Counted from the stretch's first letter, positions 35,293 to 45,122 are shown. The stretch: 64,000 nucleotides of DNA from Bin87 sp965262485 (GCA_965262485.1 OZ253540.1:3534001-3598000), one strand, 5' to 3'. Notes: generated by a model not told the origin, from the sequence alone. A program made the numbers and translations.

Positions 35293-37809
35293 ATGACGGC
35301 GCGCCGGCTGGCCGGCCTGTTCATAACTTTGGCGGTCGTGGCGGCCGTTGCATTGGCGACGCTGCTTTACGGCGAGCCGACGGCTTCGGCTCAGACCGCG
35401 CCCACCATCACCATCTCCGCGCCCGCTTCCGTCCCTGAGGGAGATCCCGCGGTGTTCACCATCACCGCCAGTTCCGCGCCGGGCTCCAACCTCACGGTGA
35501 ACCTGCAGCAGGTGGTCAAAAACAACTGCGCCACCGTCGAATGCGGCGCCGGGGCAACCACCACGCCCACCGCGATCATCTCGGCCAACCAACTATCGGT
35601 TGACTACACCGTCCAAACCGAGAACGACAATAAGGACGAGTACGACGGCTCCGTCAAGGTCACGGTGCTGCCCGCCGCCGGCAGCCAATACAACGTGGGC
35701 AGCCCGGACACTGCCACGGTCACCGTCGCGGACGAGGAAGAACCAGCCTTGCAGTTCTCAGAAGCGGGCTACCGGGGTAGTGAGGGTGCAACCGCCGGAT
35801 TTGTCGTAAGCATCTCCCCGGGTTCGTACAAGACGGTGACGGTGGACTACCGGCCTTTCGCCTTGACGACGAGTGAGGACGCTTTCGCTTTCGCGACCGT
35901 CGGGATGGACTATGCAACGGATGCGGTTTCCGGCACGGTTACGTTCAAGAACCATGTGGCAGTAAGTGCATCGACAGAGTTCTCGTTGATAGATGATGAA
36001 CTCGATGAAGTCGGAGAGGAATTCGGGATCGAGCTGCACAACCCGGTGAACGCTGTTCTCGGCGACAGGACGACAACGAGCTACGGCATACTTGACAACG
36101 ACCCCGCCGTCCCGCAGCTCGTGCCAGACCTCTACCCGGCAGGAGCTGGCGCGCTGACCGTCGAATGGGCTGCGTCGGAGACCGCGGCCAATGCCTTCAC
36201 CGGCTACAACGTGCAGTACCGCCTTGCCGCCGGCGTGATGGACGACGACACGCCGGCATGGACTAACGGACCTCAGAACGTGGCGGGCCTCAGCGCCGAC
36301 ATCACCGGCCTGGACGCGGGCGTCGAGTACCAAGCGCGGGTGCGGCCGCAACGGCTTGAGGGCGACAGCCCGTGGTCTGCAATCGGCACGGGCACCGTGT
36401 CCGCCTACGACCTCGACAACGACAACCTCATCGAGATTGCCACCCTGGCCCAGCTGAACGCCGTCCGCTGGGACGTGGACGGCAACGGAGAAGTGGCGGA
36501 CGCTAACCAGGCCAACTACACCGACGCCTTCCCCGGCGCGGCGGCGGGCATGATCTGCGCCGCCTGCATCGGCTACGAGCTGACCGCCGGCCTGGACTTC
36601 GACACCGACGGGAGCGGCGCGGCCAACGCCGGCGATACCTACTGGAACGGCGGCAACGGCTGGGCCCCCATCTACGGCTTCACCGCGGAGTTCAACGGCA
36701 ACGGCCACGGCATCAGCAATCTGTTCATCGACCGCGGCGGCAGCAACATCGCGCTGTTCGGCACCACCAACGGCGCCTACATCCACCACCTGGGCCTGAT
36801 TGACGTGAACATTGTCCAGCGCAACTCCGACGCCCAGGGTACGGCCCCGCTGGTCGGCAGCGCAACCCGCGGCACAATCGCCGCCGTGTTCGCCACCGGC
36901 TCCGTCACCGGCGGCCTATATGTCACAGGTCTCGTAGGCGAAACCAGCGGCAACCTCTTGGCCAGCTGGAGCGACGTGGTCGTCCAGGGCGGGAATAATG
37001 ATGACGAACAAATAAGAGTCGCCGGCCTCTCCAGCGTGAATCAGACTGATGGCGGCAAGGCGCTGGCCAGCTACGCCGTCGGGGAGACGCGTAACTCCCC
37101 CAACTACTTCGGCACCCACTACGGGGCCATCTTGGGCTCCAGCCTGTCGAGCCTGACCACGGTCTACTATGACAATATCCGCAACAGCGAAAGGACAATC
37201 GACAGTACTCTCGGGCGGACAACCGCCCAGCTACAGTCCCCCACCGGCTACACCGGCCTCTACGCCGCCTGGAACGTGGACCTGGACAACGCCGACAGCG
37301 ACAACAATCCGCTCACCGGCGGCGACTCCCCTTGGGACTTCGGAACCAGCGCCGACTACCCGGCGCTGAAGGCCGACCGCAATAACGACGGCATCTTCAC
37401 CGTGGCCGAGTTCCCCGGACAGCATACTCGGACTCCGCAGGACTATGACGCGGACGACGACAACCTGATCGACGTGGACAGCCTGTTCAAGCTGGACGCC
37501 CTGCGCTGGGACCCGGACGGAGACGGCGCTGTCACGGCAGGCGACCAAGCCAACTACACCGCCGGCTTTCCCAACCCGGTGGCGGGCATGGGCTGCCCTG
37601 CGACGTGCGCCGGCTACGAGTTGACCGACGACTTGGACTTCGACACCAACGGCGACGGCGCGGTGGACGCCCAAGACCTGTTCTGGAACGGCGGCGCCGC
37701 TGGAACCCCATCAACGGCTACGCCGCCGAGTTCAGCGGCGACGGCCGCCGCATCGTCAACCTGTTCATCAACCGGAACACCAACTCCGTCGGGCTGTTCG
37801 GTAGCCTGA
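35293..37809 (+). CDS. Large exported GLUG/Calx-beta surface protein, N-terminal part (frameshifted near 37698)
   Basis: ATG 35293 has a strong AGGGGG six bases upstream. The signal peptide is MTARRLAGLFITLAVVAAVA with cleavage after TASAQ. Next come two Calx-beta-like units (to about 36,100) and an FN3 unit (LTVEWAASETAANAFTGY..., about 36,110-36,400). Module 1 of a four-fold repeat follows: LDNDNLIEIATLAQLNAVRW, GYELTAGLDFDTDGSG, YWNGGNGWAPI, FNGNGHGISNLFI, then GLUG-like ALFGTTNGAYIHHLGL. Module 2 begins at about 37,440 but reading is lost at about 37,698, where GCCGCTGG replaces the expected GCCGGCTGG (one G missing). The last 40 residues (TPSTATPPSSAATAAASS) are frameshift nonsense. It is probably one 2,494-codon protein with the next entry. 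Confidence 0.8.
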   Translation: MTARRLAGLFITLAVVAAVALATLLYGEPTASAQTAPTITISAPASVPEGDPAVFTITASSAPGSNLTVNLQQVVKNNCATVECGAGATTTPTAIISANQLSVDYTVQTENDNKDEYDGSVKVTVLPAAGSQYNVGSPDTATVTVADEEEPALQFSEAGYRGSEGATAGFVVSISPGSYKTVTVDYRPFALTTSEDAFAFATVGMDYATDAVSGTVTFKNHVAVSASTEFSLIDDELDEVGEEFGIELHNPVNAVLGDRTTTSYGILDNDPAVPQLVPDLYPAGAGALTVEWAASETAANAFTGYNVQYRLAAGVMDDDTPAWTNGPQNVAGLSADITGLDAGVEYQARVRPQRLEGDSPWSAIGTGTVSAYDLDNDNLIEIATLAQLNAVRWDVDGNGEVADANQANYTDAFPGAAAGMICAACIGYELTAGLDFDTDGSGAANAGDTYWNGGNGWAPIYGFTAEFNGNGHGISNLFIDRGGSNIALFGTTNGAYIHHLGLIDVNIVQRNSDAQGTAPLVGSATRGTIAAVFATGSVTGGLYVTGLVGETSGNLLASWSDVVVQGGNNDDEQIRVAGLSSVNQTDGGKALASYAVGETRNSPNYFGTHYGAILGSSLSSLTTVYYDNIRNSERTIDSTLGRTTAQLQSPTGYTGLYAAWNVDLDNADSDNNPLTGGDSPWDFGTSADYPALKADRNNDGIFTVAEFPGQHTRTPQDYDADDDNLIDVDSLFKLDALRWDPDGDGAVTAGDQANYTAGFPNPVAGMGCPATCAGYELTDDLDFDTNGDGAVDAQDLFWNGGAAGTPSTATPPSSAATAAASSTCSSTGTPTPSGCSVA

Positions 37810-40800
37810 ACAACGGCGCCTACGTCCACCACCTAGGGCTGGTCGACGTGGACGTGACGGCAACCAGCACCGACACCGGCCAGAGCGCCGGCGCTCTGAC
37901 GGGATCCGCCGCCGGCGCGCGCATCGCCGCCGTTTACGCCACTGGCGCCGTTACCGGCTACCAGCAGGCCGGCGGCCTGGTGGGCAATCTGACCAATAGC
38001 AGCGTACTGGCTGTCGCCTGGGCTGACGTCGCCGTCAGCAGCACGAGAGGCCCGGGCCCGGGCGGCCTCGCCGGGCACGCCCAGGAGAACGCCATAATCC
38101 GCGTCGCCTACGCCATCGGCACGGCGGCGCAGACCAACAGCGGCATCGGGTGGGGGACGGCCCCACTCTCCACGAACGCTGCCCTGAACGATGTGTACTT
38201 CAACAGCGACACCGGCGGGACCCTGGTCGACGCCGAGCTGGGCAAGACCACTGCCCAGCTACAGTCCCCCACCGGCTACACCGGCCTCTACGCCAACTGG
38301 AACGTGGACCTGGACGGCGACGGCACTGCCGACGACTCATGGGACTTCGGCACATCCGACCAGTACCCGGCGCTCAAGTTCGACCGCAACAAAGACGGCG
38401 TAGCAACGGTGGACGAGTTCCCCCTGCAGCCGGTGCGCATCGCCTTGGTGGACTACGACAGCGACGACGACAACCTCATTGAGATTACGACCCTGGCCCA
38501 GCTTGACGCCATCCGTTGGGATCTGGACGGCAACGGCCCTCCCGCCGGCAGCCTCCGGAGCAGCTACGTCGCCGCCTTTACCAATGCCATAGACGACAGC
38601 ATGGGCTGCCCCGGAACCTGCGCCGGCTACGAGCTGGCCGCCGACCTGGACTTTGACACCAACGGCGACGGACGCATGGACATCGCCGGCGACGACTACT
38701 GGAACGGCGGCAAGGGCTGGCAGCCCATCGGAACGGATCAAGACGGATACCAAGCCGTGTTCAACGGCAACGGCCACACCATCTCCAACCTGTACATGAA
38801 CAGGGGGACATTCGATACGTCACTCGATTATTTCCACGGGCTGTTCCGCATAACGGAGGGGCGTGCGCGCATCAGCTACGTCGGCCTGGTGAACGTGAAT
38901 GTCACCGGATACCGGTGGGTCGGCGCGCTGGTCGGCCGTATGGAATCCTCAGAAGACGTCATTGCCGCCAGCTACGTCACCGGACGGGTTCACGCCGTGA
39001 GCGAACCCGACGGCGCCGGCGGTCTCGTGGGCGAAGCGACGTATGGGAAGGTCATCGCTTCCTGGGCCAACGTCAACGTGAGCGCCAATGATGATTCCAC
39101 CGGCGGTCTGGTCGGCTTACTGAACAGATCCGCGACCGGCGGCTTGAAGCTCACGGCTTCCTACGCGCTTGGCGACGTGGCCGCGGGCGGCAACGCGGAC
39201 GCCAAGGCGGTGGGCGGTCTGGTGGGCTGGGTGGGAGGAAACACGAGCATTGCCGACAGCTACTTCGACACCCAAACCATCATCAGCGTCCTCAGCCACG
39301 GGCGCGTCCTCATAGACCGGATTACCCGGGGCAAGACCACCACCCAGCTGCAAGCCCCCACCGGCTACACCGGCATCTACGCCGAGTGGGACGTGGACGT
39401 GAACGGCGACGGCGTTGCCGACGACCCCTGGGATTTCGGCGCTTCCGGCGATTACCCCAGGCTGAAGGCGGACCGCAACGGCGACGGCGTGTTCACCGCG
39501 GCCGAGTTTGGCCGGCTGGCCGGCGTGGCGGCGGTCAACCCCGGCGTCACCCAGGGCGGGCCCGCGCAGTTCCGCATCACCGTGGATCCGGCGCCCACGG
39601 CTGACCTGGACGTGAACCTGAGCGTTACCGCCTACGGCCAGACTGCCGCCACCCACACGGTGACGGTCCCAGCGGGCCAGACTACCGCCGTCATCGGCGT
39701 CCGCACCACGTCAAGCACGGCGGTAGGCGGGCTGCGGGCGACGGTGGCCGGCGGCCGGGGCTACGCCGCATTGGGCCAGGCCACGGTGTATGTGAACGGC
39801 CCCGGCGACTACGACACCGACGACGACGGCCTCATCGAGGTATCCGATCTGGCCCAGCTGGACGCCATCCGCCATGACCTCCCCGCCAACGACAACGGCG
39901 CCTACGTCGCCGCCTTCTCCGACCCCGCCGCCGCGCCGGGCATGGGCTGCGCTCCCTGCCTGGGCTACGAGCTGGCCGGCAACCTGGACTTCGACACCAA
40001 CAAGAACGGCGCGGCGGACGACGGCGATACCTACTGGAACGACGGCGACGGCTGGACTCCCATCGGCACTGGCTGGCTGCCCACCGGAGCCAGCTCCTAC
40101 GCCGGCGAGTTCCACGGCAACGGGCATACCATCTCCAACCTGTACATCAACCGGAACCGGCGCGGCGCCGAAAACATGGGACTGTTCGGCGGCCTTGCCG
40201 CCGGCGGGGCAGTCCACCACCTGGGGTTGCACAACGCCGACGTGACCGGCTACGAAAATGTCGGCGCCCTGGCCGGCACTAATCACGGCAGCATCTACGC
40301 CGTCTATACCACCGGCGAGGTCTCCGCTGAATCGTATGCAGGCGGCATCGTCGGCTGGAACTACGGCAGCGTCTCCACCGTGTGGAGCGACGCGCGGGTG
40401 AGTGCCCAGAACACCGCCGGGGGCATCGTCGGCGCCAATGCCCTGAGCGCCGGCGCAGCCGCGACCGTCACCGCGTCCTACTTCCGCGGCAACGTCAGGG
40501 CATCCTGGGGCCTGAACCCCACATTCGCCACCTATGAGAAGGGGCTCAACAGCATGGGGACGACCTTCGGCGGCGCAGTGGGCGGCCAGGGGCGGACAAG
40601 CGGTTCACCAGCTACGGGGACCATCAGCCACGTGTACTACAGCAGTGACGATACTTTCCAGAAGCGCGGAGGGACCGCCCAGACCGCCGCCGAACTGCAA
40701 GCCCCCACCGGCTACGAAGGCATATACGCCAACTGGAACGTGGACGTGGACGACGACGGCAACGCCGACAACCTCTGGGAGTTCGGCACCGCCGACCACT

Positions 40801-42776
40801 GGCCGTCGCTGCGCGGCGTGGACGAGCCGCCCGTGTCCCGGCCCACTACGCCCGGAGACAACACGTTCAAATACACCTACGGCGACGGGTTGTACCGGCC
40901 CAACAGCCGGGCTGAGCTGCGGAGCAGCGGGAGCTACGACCCGGAGGGCCAGTCTCTCTCCTACCTTTGGGAACAGACCGACGCCAACACGGTGTCGCTG
41001 AGCAACGCCCGGACCGCCAACCCCACCTTCACCACGCCGGGGCTGGGCGAGGCAGAGAACCTGCAGCTGTACTTCCGGCTGACCGTAACCGCCGGAGGGC
41101 TTTCCGATACCGACGTGACGGGCATCTGGGTAACGGAGGACGAGCCGCCGCCGAAAATAGACATCCCGCCCATCGCCATCATCGCCGACCGGGGCAAGTG
41201 GGTGCGTTACCTCGACGACGCCGACAGGACCGAGGTCGTATGCACGGAGGAGGAACGGGACCTTTCCCGTCCCGGCCAGCCGGGCAATCCCCTCTGCCAC
41301 TACGTGGAACCCGGCCCGGTGACGGAGGGCACGAGGGTGACCCTGGACGGCAGCGGCAGCACCGACCGGCACACGCACATGGACGTAGACGAAGCGGGCA
41401 ACCCGGTAGTTATAGTTCTGGAGGAAGGCACCATCGTCAGCTACGCGTGGGAGCAGGTCGGTACGACCGGGGGTACGCTGGCCAACACCAGCAGCAGCAG
41501 AGCGACCTTCACCACGCCCACCGGCCTGACCGCCGACACGGCCTATACCATCCGGCTGACCGTGACCGACGACGACGACTTGACGGATAGCGTCGAGATC
41601 ACCATCCAAGTCACGGTGCAGCCCATCGCAGACGCCGGGCACCTCGTGGTGGTCAACACTGGCGAACAGTTCACGCTGCGGGGCAGCGGCGCCGGCTACC
41701 CCGGCGAAACCCTGACCTACGACTGGAGCGAAACGGATTCACCTACCCAAACCGCTTTTGGCGCGCCCGTCGAGGCCGATCTGCTCGCAGTCCAAAATCT
41801 AGTCCTCACGGCGCCCGTCGTGGACACGGACACGTCGTACACCTGGACGTTGACGGTGACCGACTCCGACGGCCTCACCGCGTCGGACGACGTGATCGTC
41901 CGGGTCAGGATAGCGCGCACGACCGAGCAGCTGACGCCGCCCACCGTGGACGCCGGCCCGGACCAGGAAGTCGTCAAGGGCGATGAGGTGACGCTGGCCG
42001 GCAACGTCAATCACCCCAGCGAGCCGCTGATCGCCGAGTGGACCCACACCGGCCCCCCGGAGTTCGCGGAGCTGATCTACTCCCCCTATACCCTTACTCC
42101 CGACTTCACCGCGCCCGAGGTGACCTCCACAACGACGCTGACCTTCACGTTGCAGTCCTGCATTGCTGATGACTTCGCCCTGGTGAGCGAGTTGATCTGC
42201 GCCTCCGACACCGTCAACATCACCGTGCTAACCGAACCAAGGCCGCCGCCGCCGCCGGGCCTCGCGGCGGACGCTGGCAGCGACCAGCTGGTGTCGCCGG
42301 GCAGCGTGGTGACGCTGAGCGGGGCCGTCACTCTGGACGGCGGCCCGCCGGACGAAACGCTGACCTATACCTACCGCTGGCAGCAGACCTCGGGGACGCA
42401 AGTCAATCTGCAAAACGCCGCGCTGCCCACGGCCGGCTTCCGGGCGCCGGAGAACGACGGAGCCATCAACCTGGTCCTGGAGTTCCAGCTGACGGTAACG
42501 GAAACCGGGACGGCGAGCCGCACCGCCACGGACACCGTGCGGGTGGAGGTACGGCCGGCGACGGCGGGGGGGCAGACCGGGCCGGGAGTGACCCTCGGCG
42601 GCAGCCAGCAGTACTTCCTGGTGCCCTTCCCGCTGGCCTTCCTGGACGCGCTGATGAACCCCGGCGACACCCTGACCATCCCGGTGCGGGTCAGCATCTC
42701 CGACGGCTCCGACGGCAACCCCAGCGGCAGCATGGTCATCGTCGTACAGCCGCCGGGCACAACGACGACGCGGTGA
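37605..42776 (+). CDS. Large surface protein, C-terminal part of the frameshifted gene at 35293
   Basis: Sense residues begin near 37,700 (WNPINGYAAEFSGDGRRIVN); the first 30 residues of the open frame are the wrong frame of the upstream part. It contains the rest of module 2, module 3 (38,452-39,520) and module 4 (39,820-40,840) with GLUG-like strings such as GLFGGLAAGGAVHHLGL. A short Calx-beta-like unit lies at about 39,530-39,800. PKD/Ig-like units follow: SYDPEGQSLSYLWEQTDANT, a Cys-containing unit, and two with AGPDQEV or AGSDQLVSPGS. The end is SQQYFLVPFPLAFLDALMNP... and a Thr-rich tail. No membrane anchor or sorting motif. No signal peptide of its own, so without the upstream part it would not be exported. 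Confidence 0.8.
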   Translation: MRRLRVDRRLGLRHQRRRRGGRPRPVLERRRRWNPINGYAAEFSGDGRRIVNLFINRNTNSVGLFGSLNNGAYVHHLGLVDVDVTATSTDTGQSAGALTGSAAGARIAAVYATGAVTGYQQAGGLVGNLTNSSVLAVAWADVAVSSTRGPGPGGLAGHAQENAIIRVAYAIGTAAQTNSGIGWGTAPLSTNAALNDVYFNSDTGGTLVDAELGKTTAQLQSPTGYTGLYANWNVDLDGDGTADDSWDFGTSDQYPALKFDRNKDGVATVDEFPLQPVRIALVDYDSDDDNLIEITTLAQLDAIRWDLDGNGPPAGSLRSSYVAAFTNAIDDSMGCPGTCAGYELAADLDFDTNGDGRMDIAGDDYWNGGKGWQPIGTDQDGYQAVFNGNGHTISNLYMNRGTFDTSLDYFHGLFRITEGRARISYVGLVNVNVTGYRWVGALVGRMESSEDVIAASYVTGRVHAVSEPDGAGGLVGEATYGKVIASWANVNVSANDDSTGGLVGLLNRSATGGLKLTASYALGDVAAGGNADAKAVGGLVGWVGGNTSIADSYFDTQTIISVLSHGRVLIDRITRGKTTTQLQAPTGYTGIYAEWDVDVNGDGVADDPWDFGASGDYPRLKADRNGDGVFTAAEFGRLAGVAAVNPGVTQGGPAQFRITVDPAPTADLDVNLSVTAYGQTAATHTVTVPAGQTTAVIGVRTTSSTAVGGLRATVAGGRGYAALGQATVYVNGPGDYDTDDDGLIEVSDLAQLDAIRHDLPANDNGAYVAAFSDPAAAPGMGCAPCLGYELAGNLDFDTNKNGAADDGDTYWNDGDGWTPIGTGWLPTGASSYAGEFHGNGHTISNLYINRNRRGAENMGLFGGLAAGGAVHHLGLHNADVTGYENVGALAGTNHGSIYAVYTTGEVSAESYAGGIVGWNYGSVSTVWSDARVSAQNTAGGIVGANALSAGAAATVTASYFRGNVRASWGLNPTFATYEKGLNSMGTTFGGAVGGQGRTSGSPATGTISHVYYSSDDTFQKRGGTAQTAAELQAPTGYEGIYANWNVDVDDDGNADNLWEFGTADHWPSLRGVDEPPVSRPTTPGDNTFKYTYGDGLYRPNSRAELRSSGSYDPEGQSLSYLWEQTDANTVSLSNARTANPTFTTPGLGEAENLQLYFRLTVTAGGLSDTDVTGIWVTEDEPPPKIDIPPIAIIADRGKWVRYLDDADRTEVVCTEEERDLSRPGQPGNPLCHYVEPGPVTEGTRVTLDGSGSTDRHTHMDVDEAGNPVVIVLEEGTIVSYAWEQVGTTGGTLANTSSSRATFTTPTGLTADTAYTIRLTVTDDDDLTDSVEITIQVTVQPIADAGHLVVVNTGEQFTLRGSGAGYPGETLTYDWSETDSPTQTAFGAPVEADLLAVQNLVLTAPVVDTDTSYTWTLTVTDSDGLTASDDVIVRVRIARTTEQLTPPTVDAGPDQEVVKGDEVTLAGNVNHPSEPLIAEWTHTGPPEFAELIYSPYTLTPDFTAPEVTSTTTLTFTLQSCIADDFALVSELICASDTVNITVLTEPRPPPPPGLAADAGSDQLVSPGSVVTLSGAVTLDGGPPDETLTYTYRWQQTSGTQVNLQNAALPTAGFRAPENDGAINLVLEFQLTVTETGTASRTATDTVRVEVRPATAGGQTGPGVTLGGSQQYFLVPFPLAFLDALMNPGDTLTIPVRVSISDGSDGNPSGSMVIVVQPPGTTTTR

Positions 42777-42801
42777 CGCCCAAAGGAGATACGTCCGCAT
42801 C

Positions 42802-42981
42802 GTGCGCCGGTTCAATTTCAATCTGCCATTACTGGCGGCTGCGCTGCTGTGCCTGGCCTGCCAGGTCACGGCAGCGCAGACCGATGCGGAGGGCGGGCAG
42901 CCATCCCGCGCCGCGACGAACATCGCCCGGTGGACCGAACCGCCGCCGAGAGTCTGGAGGACTGCGTTTACGCGCCCATGA
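42802..42981 (+). CDS. Small exported protein, 59 aa
   Basis: Starts at GTG 42802 (RRFNFNLPLLAAALLCLACQ), giving a signal peptide with an LACQ lipobox-like site or cleavage after TAAQ. AAAGGAG lies at 42782-42788, a somewhat long 13-base spacing. The stop TGA at 42979-42981 overlaps the ATG of the next gene as ATGA, so translation is probably coupled. Alternatively this is the signal peptide of the next protein separated by a frameshift, because the mature part here is only about 35 low-complexity residues. It lies 25 bases after the large surface gene, suggesting one transcript. Confidence 0.45.
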   Translation: MRRFNFNLPLLAAALLCLACQVTAAQTDAEGGQPSRAATNIARWTEPPPRVWRTAFTRP

Positions 42982-43487
42982 CCGACCTGCGCCGTCTGCT
43001 GGAGACCGTGACGCCAGCCGAAGCCGATGCCACCGTGAAGGAGCAAGGAGAGTACCGCCACGCCAGTATGCTCCAATGCCTGCTTCGACTTGACGCGAAA
43101 ACGCCACCAACGCCGGTGTCCGAAGAAAAGCTCAAACGCCGCTATAACGCCGCCGTGCTGCCGGCCTTGATCGGCTCGCACATCCCGTTGGGGCATCTGA
43201 AAAGCCTGGCACAACAGGAACGGCCCGACGCCCGCCGGTTTTACCGGCAGGCACAGCGGGAAGCCCAGCAGTGCCAGGAAACGCTGAGCCGCGGGTACTG
43301 GAGCCGGGAAACGGCTTCGGACCGGATCCTCTGGGACTGCGCCGCCATCTTCGACTGCCGTAAGGATCACGAAGCGGACCCGCCGGCAGGCTGGCCACTC
43401 AAAGAGCCGACGCCGTTCCCCGAAGCAACCCGGAAATTTCGCTACTCCGACCCGGGCGCAACCAAGGCGGAGATCAGCAGCCGATAA
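42978..43487 (+). CDS. Hypothetical protein, 169 aa
   Basis: Starts MTDLRRLLETVTPAEADATV at the ATG that overlaps the previous stop (ATGA). The frame is open upstream to about 42,849 (ESLEDCVYAP just before the Met looks natural), which supports the idea that this is the mature part of a frameshifted exported protein. The body is helical with three Cys (MLQCLL, AQQCQE, DCAAIFDC) and ends PGATKAEISSR. No family recognised. It may be a periplasmic or cell-surface partner of the large protein. Confidence 0.5.
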   Translation: MTDLRRLLETVTPAEADATVKEQGEYRHASMLQCLLRLDAKTPPTPVSEEKLKRRYNAAVLPALIGSHIPLGHLKSLAQQERPDARRFYRQAQREAQQCQETLSRGYWSRETASDRILWDCAAIFDCRKDHEADPPAGWPLKEPTPFPEATRKFRYSDPGATKAEISSR

Positions 43488-43716
43488 GCCGACGGATTTC
43501 GTAACTGGCCCGGCTGCCCGTTCGGAGCTCGGCCGAACCCTCCGGCAATAGTGTAAAACGATTCCTAAACTCGCCGTTGGTGGATAGTGAAGGCCGGCTC
43601 TTATACAAGAGACGGCCTGATGTCCGCGCCACCCCAAATGTGCTGCCAGAGTTTGGGGATCGCCTTAGCAAAGTGGCCCCGACGTTAGTCTTGTTGGGCC
43701 GTGCGCGGGGGGCAGG

Positions 43717-44244
43717 CTACTGGTGTTGAAATTGCCCATGGTACGCGCGGTCGGCGGGGCTGCTCAACCACTCCAGCTGTAAGGTGGCAATCGTCATGCC
43801 GGGCACCAGCCTGCAACTGTACAGGCCCAAGTTAAATATCTCCAACGTGATGGTGCCCTCAAACCCAGGATCAATTTTGGGGGCCGTAATGTGTACCCCA
43901 ATGCCCACTCGCGCGTACCGACTGCGACCTTCCACGCGACCCGCCAAGCGTGGGCTCAACCCCGCCGTCTCAACCGTCTTGCCGATGATGAAATCCCCGG
44001 GATTGAGCACATGACCGGAAGAGCCTTGCATCGGTTTGCGATTCGAGTGCTGCTCCACAAAGCGGGTGGCGTTGAAGGTGTCCAACTCCACCGTGAAGTC
44101 GGAGCCGTTTTGCGGCACTTGGATGACTTCGTCGAGCAACAGGTCAATGCAGGCCCCCTGTATTCGGTCAGCCGCTAAACCAGGCGCAATTTGCAGGTCG
44201 CCCGTTTCCAGCACCCAGGCGATGTCTCGGTCTGATAGTACCAC
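43717..44244 (-). CDS. dcd: dCTP deaminase (Dcd/dUTPase superfamily)
   Basis: Converts dCTP to dUTP (possibly on to dUMP) for thymidylate synthesis. The 175-aa protein has the family pattern throughout: SDRDIAWVLETGDLQI at the N-terminus, R27-IQGACIDLLL, NPGDFIIGKT, then the active-site block GRSRYARVGIGVHITAPKID (residues 106-125) and PGFEGTITLEIFNLG, with the catalytic Glu expected at E135. The C-terminus (PADRAYHGQFQHQ) is shorter than the E. coli enzyme. The start is GTG 44244 with AGGAG about 14 bases upstream. It lies 30 bases after the 111-aa gene on the same strand, probably co-transcribed. Confidence 0.92.
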   Translation of the reverse strand: MVLSDRDIAWVLETGDLQIAPGLAADRIQGACIDLLLDEVIQVPQNGSDFTVELDTFNATRFVEQHSNRKPMQGSSGHVLNPGDFIIGKTVETAGLSPRLAGRVEGRSRYARVGIGVHITAPKIDPGFEGTITLEIFNLGLYSCRLVPGMTIATLQLEWLSSPADRAYHGQFQHQ

Positions 44245-44274
44245 GGTAGGGTAGTCGCTCCTGCGGCGAGAAGG

Positions 44275-44610
44275 CTAATCGGCATTCACCAGCATCCCGT
44301 AGAAGTCATTCACCAGCATCCCGTAGAAGTCATTCACCGGGATCCGCCACATTTGGGTGCCATCGTTTCCCACGGGCAAGACCACCATGATCTCGTGGTC
44401 GTCAACCTGGATCACCTTTACGGGCAGGAATCTCCTGTCGGGACCCAAGGCCCCCACCGGCACAGTCGCGTCCAACTCCTTGCCCTGGACGGACTTGCTG
44501 ATCGCCGCTTCAGGCCATCCCTCCGGGACCAGCACCTCGCTGGGTTCCAGCGCGAGCCGGTGAGTGGTGCCCGGAAAGACCTTGTGCCCGTTTGTGGCTT
44601 TCGTCGCCAT
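44275..44610 (-). CDS. Hypothetical protein, 111 aa, with C-terminal 9-residue duplication
   Basis: Starts MATKATNGHKVFPGTTHRLA at 44610, preceded by AAAGGAG; the longer start at 44652 lacks a ribosome site. The core is beta-rich (RFLPVKVIQVDDHEIMVVLP) and ends VNDFYGM LVNDFYGM LVNAD. The 27-base unit coding VNDFYGMLV is present twice at about 44,281-44,334, an in-frame tandem duplication. It is upstream of and probably co-transcribed with dCTP deaminase. No family recognised. Confidence 0.6.
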   Translation of the reverse strand: MATKATNGHKVFPGTTHRLALEPSEVLVPEGWPEAAISKSVQGKELDATVPVGALGPDRRFLPVKVIQVDDHEIMVVLPVGNDGTQMWRIPVNDFYGMLVNDFYGMLVNAD

Positions 44611-44701
44611 TTTAGCTGACTCCTTTGTCTTGGTCGTGTGCGCCGTCATCAAAACGACGCACGCAAACGTATCACAGATACTGCCGATATACTACGATAA
44701 C

Positions 44702-44718
44702 CATTATTGGGGATAATG
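44702..44718. promoter_or_regulatory. Perfect palindrome upstream of the 111-aa gene/dcd operon
   Basis: CATTAT-TGGGG-ATAATG is a 6-bp perfect inverted repeat with a 5-base spacer, about 92 bases before the start at 44610 on the minus strand. Nearby minus-strand A/T-rich words (TATATC) could serve as -10. It may be an operator, but the regulator is unknown. Confidence 0.3.
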
Positions 44719-45122
44719 ATACAGGCTACCCGGCAATCTCGACAGAGGAACATTTGTTCCATCGCAATTATATCATTTTCAGCCGCACCCGCTCAAATCG
44801 CCTAAATCCCGGAAACCTTGGGTGTCGGTAGCAACAACCCCCGGCTTTTTGCGTAGCGAAATCGCCTAGAAGCAACGCCATGGCCGTAAAGTGAACCACG
44901 CAGCACAGGCAAGCAGTACGGTGTCAGACTTCTGCATCTCGCAGCTAACCGGGGTCGGTCCTGTCGTTGCATCGACCCACAGCATCACGCACTGCCCCCA
45001 GTACTCCGCCCAACACCATCAGCAGGAGAGCCGCCAAGACACGGTGCCAAGTCCGCCATGAACCCCCAGGTTGTGCTGGACATGATCGGAGATGTCGGTT
45101 AGTGGGCGTGCCGCAAGTACAG
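44719..45122. other. Intergenic stretch, no firm gene
   Basis: AT-richer near 44,700-44,800, then GC-rich. A minus-strand frame contains a hydrophobic run (RVLAALLLMVLGGVLGAV, about 44,960-45,020), but its upstream part is low complexity and no start fits. It could be a fragment of a small membrane protein. No RNA gene is recognised. Confidence 0.3.

Noticed and set aside
35640..37690. Minus-strand 343-aa and 147-aa frames in the second surface gene
   Set aside because: Shadows of the GLUG-module repeats on the opposite strand.
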